Below are positions 26,822 to 36,048 of a DNA stretch of 64,000 nt, one piece after another. The notes under the pieces are model-generated. The model saw nothing but the letters and a program-made list of their open reading frames with translations. It did not search any database and was not told the origin of the DNA. A program made the translations under genes and the position numbers. Source of the stretch: Erythrobacteraceae bacterium (GTDB lineage Bacteria; Pseudomonadota; Alphaproteobacteria; Sphingomonadales; Sphingomonadaceae); the NCBI GenBank assembly GCA_027489065.1, contig JAIYAM010000015.1, positions 62,001 through 126,000 on the forward strand. The letters are read 5' to 3'. Numbering within the stretch: position 1 is the stretch's first letter; each line of letters begins with the position of its first letter.

Positions 26822-27523
26822 TCAGGCGTGCAGCGCCCATGCGAGCGGCGGGGGCAATTCGGCCGCGCTGAAATCGACTTGCAACACACGCCGCCGCGCC
26901 GGACTGCGCGAACGCTGCGAGGCGTGGAGGATCGGGGTGGCATAGGCCCATACGTCGCCGGGCTGGGCGAGGCACGCAATCACCTCGCTCGCGGCCACGA
27001 GCGGGGCAATGCCAGCTTCCGGAACATAGCCTTTCAGGTGCGAGCCCAGCGCGACTTCCAGCGGCGCGTTGTCCGGCGTGACCGGATCGAGGTGGATGCG
27101 CAGCGTCAGCATCGCCGCGATCACTGCAAAGGGCGGCTCGACGTGCGGGCTGCCCTGCTTGACCGTCCACGGGCCATAGCCTTCGATCGCGGCGCGGGCG
27201 GCAACATTGATCGTGCGATCCTGATGCCAGCCGAGCGCCCAATTGGCTTGCGGCGATTTGTCGAAGGCGATGGCGCGCACCGGGCGCATGGCCGGGTCGC
27301 CCAGCTGCGCGACCAGAGCGGCGATCGGCCCCGTTTCGGTCAGGAACGGGGCAAGCGTGGCAAGCCGGGTGATCCGCGTGCCGGGCGCGGGGCGAGCGCT
27401 GGCGTACCAGTCTTCCAGCACAGGCAGCATTGCGGCACCCGCCGCTGCGAAAAGCTGCGCGCCGTCCGTTTCGAGCCGGAGGCGCTTCAGACCTCGCGCT
27501 CCTCCAGCCAATTCTCCAACCAC
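26822..27523 (-). CDS. Phytanoyl-CoA dioxygenase (PhyH) family protein
   Basis: About 233 residues. The Fe(II)/2-oxoglutarate dioxygenase ligands are visible: GWHQDRTI (His-x-Asp, near residue 99) and a distal His in PILHASQRS, with Arg in the following [12 protein letters not shown] for 2-oxoglutarate. Substrates in this family range from fatty acyl-CoA to small metabolites, and none can be named here. The start is uncertain: GTG at 27523 lies inside accC (37-nt overlap), while a strong GGAGGAG lies just before a CTG codon that overlaps the accC stop. Placement suggests readthrough from the accBC operon. Confidence 0.82.
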   Translation of the reverse strand: MVGELAGGARGLKRLRLETDGAQLFAAAGAAMLPVLEDWYASARPAPGTRITRLATLAPFLTETGPIAALVAQLGDPAMRPVRAIAFDKSPQANWALGWHQDRTINVAARAAIEGYGPWTVKQGSPHVEPPFAVIAAMLTLRIHLDPVTPDNAPLEVALGSHLKGYVPEAGIAPLVAASEVIACLAQPGDVWAYATPILHASQRSRSPARRRVLQVDFSAAELPPPLAWALHA

Positions 27524-28836
27524 TTGATCGAGTAGTCGCCGTTGAGCACGTCGTCCTGCCGCAGCAGCTCCTGGTGGAGCGGGATGTTGGTCTTCACGCC
27601 CTCGACAACCATCTCCTCGAGCGCCCGCCGGAGCCGCATGATGCAGCCTTCGCGGGTGCGGCCATAGACGATGAGCTTGGCGATCATGCTATCGTAGTAA
27701 GGCGGGATCTTGTATCCGGCGTAAAGGCCTGAATCCACACGCACATGCATGCCGCCGGCCGCGTGGTAATAGGTCACCAGCCCCGGCGAGGGCGCGAAGG
27801 TGAAGGGGTCCTCGGCGTTGATCCGGCACTCGATCGCGTGGCCCTTGAACTCGAGCTCTTCCTGCTTGACCGAGAGCGGGCGCCCCTCGGCGATACGGAT
27901 CTGCTCGCGCACCAGGTCAACCCCGGTGATCGCCTCGGTCACAGGGTGTTCGACCTGCAGGCGGGTGTTCATCTCGATGAAGTAGAACTCGTTGTTCTCC
28001 CACAGGAACTCGATGGTCCCCGCGCCGCGGTATTGCATGTCGCGCATGGCCTGCGCGCAGACCTCGCCCATCCGGTGGCGCTCGGCGGCGCTGATCACGG
28101 GGGAGGGCGCTTCCTCGAGCACCTTCTGGTGACGGCGCTGCAAGGAACAGTCGCGCTCGCCAAGATGGATGGCATTGCCCTGTCCGTCGCCGAACACCTG
28201 GAATTCGATGTGGCGCGGATTGCCGAGGTATTTCTCGATATAGACCGTCGCGTCGCCGAAGGCCGCCTTCGCTTCGGAGCCGGCCTGCTGGATCAGCGTT
28301 TCGAGCTGGTCCGGGCCGTTGCACACCTTCATGCCGCGCCCGCCGCCGCCCGAAGCTGCCTTGATGATAACGGGATAGCCGGCGGCCTCGGCAATCGCCT
28401 TGGCTTCGGTGATATCGGACACCGCGCCGTCCGAGCCGGGCACCAGCGGCAGGCCGAGCGCGCCAGCGGTGCGCTTGGCCTCGATCTTGTCGCCCATCGT
28501 GCGGATGTGCTCGGGCTTGGGGCCGATCCAGATGATGTCGTGGGCTTCGACGATGTCGGCGAACTTGGCATTCTCCGACAGGAAGCCGTAGCCGGGGTGA
28601 ATCGCGTCGCACTGGGCGATTTCCGCCGCCGAGATGATGTTGGCGATGTTGAGATAGCTCTCGCCGGCAGGCGGCGGGCCGATGCACACCGCGTGATCGG
28701 CGAGCCGCACATGCATCGCGTCGGCATCGGCGGTGGAGTGCACCGCGACCGTCTCGATCCCGATTTCATGGGCCGCGCGGTGGATGCGCAGCGCGATCTC
28801 GCCGCGATTGGCGATCAGGATGCGTTTGATCCCCAT
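27487..28836 (-). CDS. accC: Acetyl-CoA carboxylase, biotin carboxylase subunit
   Basis: 449 residues, the standard length. Starts [17 protein letters not shown] and contains the ATP-grasp glycine loop [13 protein letters not shown], the [20 protein letters not shown] active-site block ([16 protein letters not shown]) and the C-terminal biotin carboxylase domain. It carboxylates the biotin on AccB using ATP and bicarbonate, the first step of malonyl-CoA synthesis. Only 4 nt separate it from accB upstream. Confidence 0.97.
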   Translation of the reverse strand: MGIKRILIANRGEIALRIHRAAHEIGIETVAVHSTADADAMHVRLADHAVCIGPPPAGESYLNIANIISAAEIAQCDAIHPGYGFLSENAKFADIVEAHDIIWIGPKPEHIRTMGDKIEAKRTAGALGLPLVPGSDGAVSDITEAKAIAEAAGYPVIIKAASGGGGRGMKVCNGPDQLETLIQQAGSEAKAAFGDATVYIEKYLGNPRHIEFQVFGDGQGNAIHLGERDCSLQRRHQKVLEEAPSPVISAAERHRMGEVCAQAMRDMQYRGAGTIEFLWENNEFYFIEMNTRLQVEHPVTEAITGVDLVREQIRIAEGRPLSVKQEELEFKGHAIECRINAEDPFTFAPSPGLVTYYHAAGGMHVRVDSGLYAGYKIPPYYDSMIAKLIVYGRTREGCIMRLRRALEEMVVEGVKTNIPLHQELLRQDDVLNGDYSIKWLENWLEEREV

Positions 28837-28840
28837 AAGC

Positions 28841-29356
28841 TTAGGAGATCACGACAAGCGGCTGGTCGAATTCGACCGGCTGGGCGGTTTCGATCAGGAT
28901 CGCGGTGATCGTGCCGGCGCGCGGGGCGGTGATCGGGTTCATGACCTTCATCGCCTCGACGATCAGCAGGGTGTCGCCTTCCTTGACCGCCTGACCGACG
29001 GTGACGAAGGGCGCAGCGCCCGGTTCGGGGGTGAGGTAGCAGGTGCCGACCATCGGCGACTTGATCGCGTTCTTGAGATCGGGACCGGCAGGAGCGGCAG
29101 GCTCAGCCGGAGCAGGCGCGGCAGCGGCGGGGGCCGGAGCAGCGGCAGCGGCCGGAGCGGGCGCGGCGGCATAGACCGGCGCCGAGGCGACAGCGCCGCG
29201 CGACACGCGAATCTTGCGATCGTCGTCCTCGACCTCGATTTCGGTCAGCCCGGTTTCGTTGAGCAGTTCGGCCAGTTCGCGCACCAGAGCGGTGTCGATG
29301 TTCATGCCCGACCTGCGCCCGTTGCCCTTGCCGGATTGGCCAGCGTCGTTTGCCAT
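28841..29356 (-). CDS. accB: Biotin carboxyl carrier protein of acetyl-CoA carboxylase
   Basis: 171 residues. An N-terminal helical region ([22 protein letters not shown]) is followed by a typical Ala/Pro linker and a C-terminal biotinyl domain with EAMKVMN (the biotinylated Lys). Start ATG 29356 or the internal ATG at 29305 (MNIDTALV), which is nearer the family norm. It sits in the order aroQ-accB-accC, common in Proteobacteria. A perfect 23-bp tandem duplication lies just upstream. Confidence 0.96.
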   Translation of the reverse strand: MANDAGQSGKGNGRRSGMNIDTALVRELAELLNETGLTEIEVEDDDRKIRVSRGAVASAPVYAAAPAPAAAAAPAPAAAAPAPAEPAAPAGPDLKNAIKSPMVGTCYLTPEPGAAPFVTVGQAVKEGDTLLIVEAMKVMNPITAPRAGTITAILIETAQPVEFDQPLVVIS

Positions 29357-29365
29357 GTAAGCCCC

Positions 29366-29411
29366 TTGTTGAGTGCTACGCCCGTGAATTGTTGAGTGCT
29401 ACGCCCGTGAA
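29366..29411. repeat. Perfect 23-bp tandem duplication in the accB leader
   Basis: Two identical, directly adjacent 23-bp units (29366-29388 and 29389-29411) end 10 nt before the accB ATG at 29356 on the minus strand. They therefore lie in the untranslated leader or promoter. Confidence 0.92.
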
Positions 29412-29493
29412 GCGCCCTAAGACCGGCGGACTATTGCCGCGAATTGCGGCTGGCAAGTGGCAAGGGTGCAAAATGTGAAAGCGGCGTGACGAA

Positions 29494-29934
29494 TCACACC
29501 TGTCCCGACGCGACCGCCTCGAGCGCGATGCGGTAGGAATTCGCCCCGTGCCCCTCGACGGTGAGCGCCGCAGCCATGCCCACGTAGGACAGGTGGCGGA
29601 ACGGCTCGCGGGTCTTGGGGTCGGAGAGGTGCACCTCGATCACCGGCGTGCGGATCGCCTTGATCGCATCGAGCAGCGCGACGGAGGTGTGGGTATAGGC
29701 CGCCGCATTGAGCAGCACCGCCCGCGCCCCATCCGCTTGCGCCTCGTGCAGCCAATCGACCAGCATGCCTTCGTGATTGGTCTGGCGCATGTCGATTTCT
29801 AGCCCGAGCTCGCGGGCACGGTCTTCCAGCATTCCGGCGATGTCGTCGAGCGTGGTGGTGCCGTAAATCTCCGGCTCGCGGGTGCCGAGGAGATTGAGGT
29901 TGGGTCCGTTGAGGACGTAGACGAGGTTGCTCAT
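29494..29934 (-). CDS. aroQ: 3-dehydroquinate dehydratase, type II
   Basis: 146 residues, the family norm. NGPNLNLLGTREPEIYG carries the catalytic Tyr24 with its flexible loop; NHEG, NAAAYTHTS and IEVHLSDPKTREPFRH give the substrate-binding and His base positions. It dehydrates 3-dehydroquinate in the shikimate pathway. It is upstream of accB in the same direction, with a 137-nt gap containing the duplicated leader. Confidence 0.97.
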   Translation of the reverse strand: MSNLVYVLNGPNLNLLGTREPEIYGTTTLDDIAGMLEDRARELGLEIDMRQTNHEGMLVDWLHEAQADGARAVLLNAAAYTHTSVALLDAIKAIRTPVIEVHLSDPKTREPFRHLSYVGMAAALTVEGHGANSYRIALEAVASGQV

Positions 29935-30060
29935 GGCGAGCGGCTTAGCGGGAAGGTGCGGGGCGGGGAAGGGCTACTGCATGCGGCGCCGGGCGGACTG
30001 GTCGCGGGAGGATCGGGCCTGGGCAACCGCACTTTTGGCGCGGCAGCAGAGAGCGCGGCG

Positions 30061-30474
30061 CTACCGGTCCACCCCCTTGACCTTCCCCCACTGGCGCGCC
30101 GCCGTGTACCCCAGATACCCGGTGCCGAAGAGCGCGTAGAGCGGCTCGGGAAGCCCGGCGAGGTACGCGTTCATCCCGGCGGCGATCTCCTGCGCGGCGG
30201 CGGGGTTGAAGGCACTCAGCACGCCCATCGGCAGCGAGGCGAGCAGCAGGATGTACATCACGTAGAGGAAGCTGGGGCGCGCGCGGCTGGTCCACGGGTC
30301 CTTGGAGTTCGCTTCGGCGACGATCGCCTGGAGTTGGGCCTCGATCATCGCCATCTCGTGGCTGCCCTGAAGCGTGAGCAGTTCGAGCTTCGCCTTGGCG
30401 CGGGCTTCCTTGTCGGGGATGATCTTGTCGATGATCGACGTGATCGGGCCGATGAGCGTTTCGATCAGGGGCAT
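30061..30474 (-). CDS. Orphan 3TM holin-like protein (gene-transfer-agent type)
   Basis: 137 residues. A charged N-terminal helical region (IDKIIPDKEARAKAKLELL), then SKDPWTSRARPSFLYVMYIL and two more hydrophobic segments (MGVLSAFNPAAAQEI; LPEPLYALFGTGYLGYTAARQWGK), match the GTA_holin_3TM family (PF11351). Relatives act in release of phage or gene-transfer-agent particles. No lysozyme, terminase, capsid or portal gene is within the window, so it is either a domesticated orphan or one member of a dispersed GTA gene set. Confidence 0.8.
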   Translation of the reverse strand: MPLIETLIGPITSIIDKIIPDKEARAKAKLELLTLQGSHEMAMIEAQLQAIVAEANSKDPWTSRARPSFLYVMYILLLASLPMGVLSAFNPAAAQEIAAGMNAYLAGLPEPLYALFGTGYLGYTAARQWGKVKGVDR

Positions 30475-30549
30475 GGGGGGCGCTCCTCGCTGGATGTGAG
30501 TCGCGCCGGTAATTGACCAAAGTGGTTAGAGTAGGAAAACGATTATAAC

Positions 30550-31452
30550 CTAATCTGCACCAGCTTCGGCAAGTAGCCGCTGCGCCAGTGCGAGGTGGGG
30601 GCGGTCGAGCATCGCTCCGTCCAAGGCAACGACACCTGCGCCCGGGTGCTCGGCGAAGGCCGCAACCACCGCGCGGGCGTGCGCCAGTTCCTCGGCGCTG
30701 GGCGTGAAGGCGGCGTTGATCGGATCGACCTGTGCGGGGTGGATTGCCAGCATTCCGCGGAAGCCCTGTGCGCGCACCGATTTGGCGCGGGCCTCCAGCG
30801 CTTCGAGGTCGCGGAATTCGGGCTGCACGGTCTCGATCGCCGCCACACCCGCCGCACTTGCACCGATCAGGCACAGGCTCCGCGCCATCTCGTAGGTGTG
30901 GGAATAGCCGCCGTCCGGTCCGCGCTGCTCACGCGCGCCGAGCGCCGAGGAAAGGTCCTCCGCCCCCCAGCTCATCGCCACCAGCCGCGCCTTGCCGGGG
31001 TAATCGCCCGCGTAGTCGCCGGTCCTGAACATCGCCGCCGCCGTCTCGGTGACGAGCGCGGCGATCAGCGTGCGGCCCAGAGGCACACCGTTCGCGGCCT
31101 CCAGCGCGGTCAGATAGTGGTGAAGCTGGGTGATGTCGGCCGACCCCTCCGCCTTGGGCAGGAACACCCCGCCGGGCTGGGCGGGAATGATCGCAGCAAG
31201 ATCGGCGATGCAGTCGTGCCCGCTGATCGGGTTGATCCGCACCCACAGCCTTGCGCGGTTCGCCGAGGCGCCGATGTGCTCGGCGACCATTGCGCGGGCG
31301 GCCGCCTTGTTCTCGGGCGAGACCGAATCCTCGAGATCGAGCAGCGCGATATCGGCGGCGCTGGCTTCGGCCTTGCCCATCTTCTTTTCGCTGTCGCCCG
31401 GCGCGAACAGCCACGAACGCATGCGGGGCGGGGTGGGCGTGGGGTGGGGCAT
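30550..31452 (-). CDS. HpcH/HpaI aldolase / CitE-like CoA-ester lyase
   Basis: 300 residues; the better start may be the internal Met at 31422 (MRSWLFAPGDSEKKM). LFAPGDSEKK, DLEDSV, RINPISGHDC, FLPKAEG (metal Glu region) and LAIHPAQVDPINAAF are the marks of the citrate lyase beta/malyl-CoA or citramalyl-CoA lyase family. It probably cleaves or forms a beta-hydroxyacyl-CoA such as malyl-CoA, with a Mg2+ ion; the substrate is not determined. It stands alone and is divergent from the molybdo-hydroxylase genes. Confidence 0.86.
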   Translation of the reverse strand: MPHPTPTPPRMRSWLFAPGDSEKKMGKAEASAADIALLDLEDSVSPENKAAARAMVAEHIGASANRARLWVRINPISGHDCIADLAAIIPAQPGGVFLPKAEGSADITQLHHYLTALEAANGVPLGRTLIAALVTETAAAMFRTGDYAGDYPGKARLVAMSWGAEDLSSALGAREQRGPDGGYSHTYEMARSLCLIGASAAGVAAIETVQPEFRDLEALEARAKSVRAQGFRGMLAIHPAQVDPINAAFTPSAEELAHARAVVAAFAEHPGAGVVALDGAMLDRPHLALAQRLLAEAGAD

Positions 31453-31667
31453 GCAACGATCCTCTCTCTTGCTCCAAGCGCTTACGGAGCGCGCCCGTCC
31501 ATCGCAAGTCCGCTGCGCTGCGGAGCGGGGCGAGCCGTGCTTGCGTCATTCTGCCCATGGCGCGCAGGCCCTTGCCGCGCTTGAGGGGGCGCCTGCGTCT
31601 TTCCGTTGGCCCCGCCTCACATGGGTTGCTATAGGAGACCGGATTACGAACAGCGGGGGAGCCAAAG

Positions 31668-32147
31668 GTGGCAATCGCATTTACGGTGAACGGCAAGCAG
31701 GTAGAGGTCGAGGCTGACGCCGATACGCCGCTGCTTTGGGCCTTGCGCGACGATCTCGGCATGACCGGGACGAAGTTCGGATGCGGCATCGCGGCTTGCG
31801 GCGCCTGCTCGGTGCATGTCGACGGCGCGGTGACGCGCTCGTGCAGCGTGCCGCTCAGCGATATCGCCGGCAAGTCGGTCACCACCATCGAGGGTCTGAA
31901 GGCCGCCGACGGCACGCTCCACAAGGTGCAGGCTGCCTGGATCGCAGCGCAGGTGCCGCAATGCGGATACTGCCAGTCGGGCCAGATCATGGCCGCCGTG
32001 GCGCTCATCGAGCAGGTCGGCACGCCGACCGACGCGCAGATTGACGAGGCGATGACCAATATCTGCCGCTGCGGCACCTATCCGCGCATCCGCAAGGCGA
32101 TCCTCGCCGCGACCGGCGCTGCCGCCGCCCAGACGGGAGACGCGTAA
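31668..32147 (+). CDS. Molybdo-hydroxylase small subunit, two [2Fe-2S] clusters (IorA-like)
   Basis: 159 residues from GTG 31668. The plant-type ferredoxin motif CGIAACGAC (Cys39, Cys44, Cys47) and a second cluster set, QCGYCQSGQ and [11 protein letters not shown], identify the electron-transfer subunit of the isoquinoline 1-oxidoreductase/aldehyde oxidase group. Its stop overlaps the start of the large subunit (TAATG). No signal peptide is visible; it is likely co-exported with the Tat-targeted partner. Confidence 0.93.
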   Translation: MAIAFTVNGKQVEVEADADTPLLWALRDDLGMTGTKFGCGIAACGACSVHVDGAVTRSCSVPLSDIAGKSVTTIEGLKAADGTLHKVQAAWIAAQVPQCGYCQSGQIMAAVALIEQVGTPTDAQIDEAMTNICRCGTYPRIRKAILAATGAAAAQTGDA

Positions 32148-34411
32148 TGGCCGACAACCCCAATCCCGATCTCGACATCCCGGAAACCGCGGCTCCCGCG
32201 GGCAAGCCCAAGCGCAAGGGCGTCAAGCGCCGCGTCTTCCTCGCCGGCTCCGCGCTGGTCGTGGGCGGCGGCATCTTCGGCGTCTGGTGGACCGACAGCA
32301 GCGCCAAGGCGCGCGGCAATTCGCTGATCGGCGGCGAGGGCAAGCAGGCTTTCGGCAGCGTGATGACGATCGCCGACGATGACACCGTCACCGTCTATTC
32401 GCCGCATATCGACTTCGGCCAGGGCTCGCAGACGGCGCTCGGCCAGATGCTCGCCGACGAGCTCGATGCGGACTGGGGCAAGGTGACAATCGAGCAGGCC
32501 CCGGCCGACATGGCCTTCGCCAACGCCGCACTCGCCAAGGGCTTCCTGCCCACGATGGCGGGCGATTTTGCCGCGGGGCTGCTGCCGGACTCCGTGATCG
32601 GGATCATGGCGCGTTCGATGCCGCTGATGATCACCGGCGGCTCTTCGGCGATCCGCTTCACCGGTGAACTCGCGATGCGCAGGACCGGCGCCGCGGTGCG
32701 CGCGGCTCTGGTGGCGGAAGCCGCCGACCGGCTCGGCGTCCCCGAAAGCGAGCTCACCACTTCGGACAGCAAGGTCACCCATGCCAAATCCGGCAAGTCG
32801 CTGCGCTACGGCGAACTGGCGGCGGGCGCGGCCGGGCGCTCACTCTCGAGCGATCCGGTGCTCAAGACCCGCGACCAGTGGAAGCTGATCGGCAAGCCCG
32901 TCGCCCGCCGCGATATTCCCGCCAAGGTCGATGGCAGCGCGGTCTACGGGATCGACTTCACGCTCCCCGACATGCGCGTCGCCACGATTGCGGCGGCCCC
33001 GGTGCGCGGCGGGAAGCTGGAATCCGTCGACGAGGCCCCGGCTCTCGCGGTCAAGGGCGTGGAGAAGGTCGTCAAGCTTCCCGACGCGGTGATCGTCGTC
33101 GCCAAGGGATATTGGCAGGCGCAAAAGGGCCTTGCCGCGCTCAGCCCGAAGTTCTCCGACGGTGGCCATGCGGCGGTTTCGACCCCCGCGATCTACGCCG
33201 CGCAAGACAAGCTGATGGCTGGCGGCAAGCCCGACAACGAGGGCGGCGCCGGCGATGTCGACAGCGCCTTCACGGCGGCCGGCGTCAAGCTTGTCGAGGC
33301 CGAGTATCGCGTTCCCTTCCTCCACCACGCGATGATGGAGCCCTTTGCGCTCACCGGCCACTTCAAGGACGGAACGCTGCACCTGTGGGGCGGCATGCAG
33401 GACCCGCTCACCACCCGCACCAAGGCCGCCAAGGCTGCCGGGCTCGATATCGAGAAGGTGGTGTTCACGCCGATGATCATGGGCGGCGGCTTCGGCCGGC
33501 GCTTCCCCGACCTTGTCGAGATCATCGATCAGGTCGCGATCCTCGCCAAGCAGGTACCCTATCCGGTGAAGCTCGTCTGGAGCCGCGAGGAAGAACTGCG
33601 CCACGGGACCTACCGCCCTCAGTCCTCGGCGAAGCTCAAGGCGTCGCTGAAGGACGGCAAGATCACCGCCATGCGCATGGACTACGCGCAGAGCGGCGAT
33701 GCGGAAGGCGAGGTGCCCTTCATCTACGACCTGCCCGCGACCTCGCGCCGCCACTTCGCCTACCAGTCGAACCAGATCGACGGGCCGTGGCGCTCGGTCA
33801 ACGCGACACAGATCGGCTTCTACACCGAAAGCTTCATGGACGAGGCGGCGGCGGCGGCGGGCGAAGACCCGTACCAGTTCCGCCGCAAGCACCTCGCCCC
33901 CGGCTCGCGGCACCTTGCGGTGCTCGACGAGGTGGCGAAGCGCGCGAGCTGGGACAGCCCGCTGCCGGATGGCGTCGGGCGCGGAATCGCCATCGTCGAG
34001 AGCTTCGGCACGATTGTCGCCGAGGTGGTCGAAGCGACCCTCAAGGAGGACGGCAGCGCCAAGGTGCTGAAGGCCTTCGCGGTGGTCGATTGCGGCACCA
34101 CGGTGAACCCCCTGAACGCCGAGGCGCAGATCATGGGCGGCTGCATCATGGGGCTGTCGTCCGCGATGGGCGAGGCGGTGACTCTCGACAAGGGCGCGGT
34201 CGTGCAGAGCAATTTTGCCGACTACCCGATCCTCAAGCTCGCCGACGCGCCGCCTGCGGTGGACGTCCACTTCATCGAGAGCGGGGCCAAGACCGGCGGG
34301 ATTGGCGAGCCTGGCCTGCCGCCGGCGTCCCCGGCGCTTGCCAATGCGCTGGCCGCCGCGACCGGCAAGCGGATCCGCAACCTGCCGGTGCTGGCGCAAG
34401 CGAAGGCGTAA
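32147..34411 (+). CDS. Molybdo-hydroxylase large subunit, molybdopterin-binding (IorB-like)
   Basis: 754 residues. An N-terminal twin-arginine-type signal (KRRVFLAGSALVVGGGIFG) suggests Tat export to the periplasm. Molybdopterin-binding signatures include GGGFGRRFPD, ERDYAQSG-like MDYAQSGDAEGEVPF, and the C-terminal GGIGEPGLPPASPALANA with the catalytic Glu of the xanthine oxidase family. The closest named type is the isoquinoline 1-oxidoreductase beta subunit, whose members oxidise N-heterocycles or aldehydes; the substrate here is unknown. The following mocA and the convergent xdhC encode cofactor maturation, supporting an active molybdoenzyme. Confidence 0.92.
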   Translation: MADNPNPDLDIPETAAPAGKPKRKGVKRRVFLAGSALVVGGGIFGVWWTDSSAKARGNSLIGGEGKQAFGSVMTIADDDTVTVYSPHIDFGQGSQTALGQMLADELDADWGKVTIEQAPADMAFANAALAKGFLPTMAGDFAAGLLPDSVIGIMARSMPLMITGGSSAIRFTGELAMRRTGAAVRAALVAEAADRLGVPESELTTSDSKVTHAKSGKSLRYGELAAGAAGRSLSSDPVLKTRDQWKLIGKPVARRDIPAKVDGSAVYGIDFTLPDMRVATIAAAPVRGGKLESVDEAPALAVKGVEKVVKLPDAVIVVAKGYWQAQKGLAALSPKFSDGGHAAVSTPAIYAAQDKLMAGGKPDNEGGAGDVDSAFTAAGVKLVEAEYRVPFLHHAMMEPFALTGHFKDGTLHLWGGMQDPLTTRTKAAKAAGLDIEKVVFTPMIMGGGFGRRFPDLVEIIDQVAILAKQVPYPVKLVWSREEELRHGTYRPQSSAKLKASLKDGKITAMRMDYAQSGDAEGEVPFIYDLPATSRRHFAYQSNQIDGPWRSVNATQIGFYTESFMDEAAAAAGEDPYQFRRKHLAPGSRHLAVLDEVAKRASWDSPLPDGVGRGIAIVESFGTIVAEVVEATLKEDGSAKVLKAFAVVDCGTTVNPLNAEAQIMGGCIMGLSSAMGEAVTLDKGAVVQSNFADYPILKLADAPPAVDVHFIESGAKTGGIGEPGLPPASPALANALAAATGKRIRNLPVLAQAKA

Positions 34412-34412
34412 C

Positions 34413-35075
34413 TTGGACGGCTGGTCGGCGCTGATCCTCGCCGGAGGAGCGGGACGGCGCTTTGTTGGCGATGGGGGCGGGGCAAAGCTGCTCGCCGACC
34501 TCGCGGGCGCGCCGGTCATCCGGCGGGTGGCCGAGCGGGTTGCCGGGGCCGGTTTCGCCGAGATCGTTGTCGTCACCGGAGCCGAGGACACGCCGGTGCG
34601 TGCCGCGCTCGCGGGCCTCGGCTGCCGGATCCTCCATGCGCCGCACTGGGCCGAGGGCATGGGTGCCACCCTGCGCACCGGCATCGGCGCGCTCTTAGCC
34701 GATACGCCGGGCGTCTGCCTGTTCCTCGGAGACATGCCGCTCGTGCCGGTGGGCCTCTGCCCCGAACTGGCGGCGGCGGCGAGCAGGGCCGGCTACGCCG
34801 CGCGCCCCCGCTTTGCGGGCAAGCCCGGCCACCCCGTCGCCTTCACCCGCACCGCCTTTGCCGACCTTCTCAGCCTCGAAGGCGAGCGCGGGGCGACTGC
34901 CCTGCTCGCCGCAAGACCTGAGGCCGTCGCCTACTGCGACACCGACGATAGCGGCGCGCTGCTCGACATCGACACGCCCGAGGATCTCGCAGTCGCCGTG
35001 CGGGCGTGGAAGGCCTGCGCGACCTCGGCGACGAGCGACAGCGCCACGTCGCGCGGGGCCTTGCCGAAGCCGTAG
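34413..35075 (+). CDS. MocA-type molybdenum cofactor nucleotidyltransferase
   Basis: 220 residues if started at TTG 34413, two bases after the large-subunit stop. The N-terminus SALILAGGAGRRFVGDGGGAKLLADLAG is the nucleotidyltransferase signature, and FLGDMPLVP supplies the metal Asp. The end, LDIDTPEDLAVAVRAW, is typical of the family. It probably adds CMP to the molybdenum cofactor for the adjacent hydroxylase. The last about 25 residues (ACATSATSDSATSRGALPKP) lie in the overlap with the convergent xdhC and look unlike family members. Confidence 0.87.
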   Translation: MDGWSALILAGGAGRRFVGDGGGAKLLADLAGAPVIRRVAERVAGAGFAEIVVVTGAEDTPVRAALAGLGCRILHAPHWAEGMGATLRTGIGALLADTPGVCLFLGDMPLVPVGLCPELAAAASRAGYAARPRFAGKPGHPVAFTRTAFADLLSLEGERGATALLAARPEAVAYCDTDDSGALLDIDTPEDLAVAVRAWKACATSATSDSATSRGALPKP

Positions 35076-35935
35076 AGCCCGATCGGCGCGCGCAGCCGGG
35101 CGATCTGCGCCTCGGCCAATCCGTGGCCGCGGAGTCGCGCAATCCTACCCTCGAGCCGCGCCCGCGCCCCGATCGCGCCGACATAGAAGGCGTCGCTCAG
35201 CAGGGCCGCCGCGAGGCCTCGCTCGTCGTCCTCGCGGTCGTGCGAGAGGACAGCGATGGCAGTCCAGGGATCCGGCGCGAGCGCCGCGAGAGCATCTGCG
35301 GGATCGCCGCGATGATAGATAATTCCGGAATATGGCGGCGTCTCCGGCGCGCCCGGAGCGATCAGCACCATCTCCCAGCCCATCGCCTGCGCCAGCGAAA
35401 CGGTCGTGAGCGCCGCACCGTCCTCGCCGATCACCACCAGCCGCAGGGGCGGGGCGAAAAGGCGCGTGTAACGCTCGCCGTCCCAATGATCGCCCTGCGT
35501 CTCGTCAGAGGGCACGGCGCGGCGCTCTTGCCCGTCGCTCGACCACAGCACCGGGTGGCGTTGCGTCCACCCTTCGAGCAGTGCCGACACCGCAGGCTCG
35601 CTGGCTGACACCCGCTCGACCAGCACGGAGATCCCCGACCCGCAGGCAAGCTTGATGTCGAACCACGGGCTTCCCTCGCCGTAGCGCAGCAGCCGCGGCG
35701 CGCCCTCCTCCAGCACCGCGCGGCCATGGCTGGCGACGTCATCCTCGATGCACCCGCCCGAGAGGAAGCCCCAGTGTTCGTCCGCCGTGATCAGCATCTG
35801 CGCAGCCACATCGCGCGGTGCCGACCCGTCGACCTCGACCAGCGTCGCAATGGCGAATTGCGCAGGAAGTGCAGGCTGGCCAAGCAGCGCCTCGCGGATA
35901 TCGTCGATCGGAGCGGCAAGACGCCAGTGGCTCAT
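34931..35935 (-). CDS. XdhC-family molybdenum cofactor sulfuration/insertion factor
   Basis: 334 residues from ATG 35935 (MSHWRLAAP); a GTG at 35986 is also possible. The N-terminal XdhC motif VEVDGSAPRDVAAQMLI with GGCIEDDV, and the C-terminal Rossmann domain (AVLSHDREDDERGLAAAL, FYVGAIGARARLEGR, APIGLYGFGKAPRDVALSLVAEV), show the XdhC/CoxI family. It binds the molybdenum cofactor, supports its sulfuration and delivers it to xanthine oxidase-type enzymes. It is convergent with mocA and overlaps it by 145 nt. Confidence 0.9.
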   Translation of the reverse strand: MSHWRLAAPIDDIREALLGQPALPAQFAIATLVEVDGSAPRDVAAQMLITADEHWGFLSGGCIEDDVASHGRAVLEEGAPRLLRYGEGSPWFDIKLACGSGISVLVERVSASEPAVSALLEGWTQRHPVLWSSDGQERRAVPSDETQGDHWDGERYTRLFAPPLRLVVIGEDGAALTTVSLAQAMGWEMVLIAPGAPETPPYSGIIYHRGDPADALAALAPDPWTAIAVLSHDREDDERGLAAALLSDAFYVGAIGARARLEGRIARLRGHGLAEAQIARLRAPIGLYGFGKAPRDVALSLVAEVAQAFHARTATARSSGVSMSSSAPLSSVSQ

Positions 35936-36048
35936 GAAGGGCAAGGCTTTCGTGACGGACAAGTCGAGAATGCCTAGCCCGCGCACGGAGGCTGCGCAAT
36001 CGGGTGCCCGCTCGGCGGCCTTGCGCCCGATCAGTTAGAGCTCGGTCT

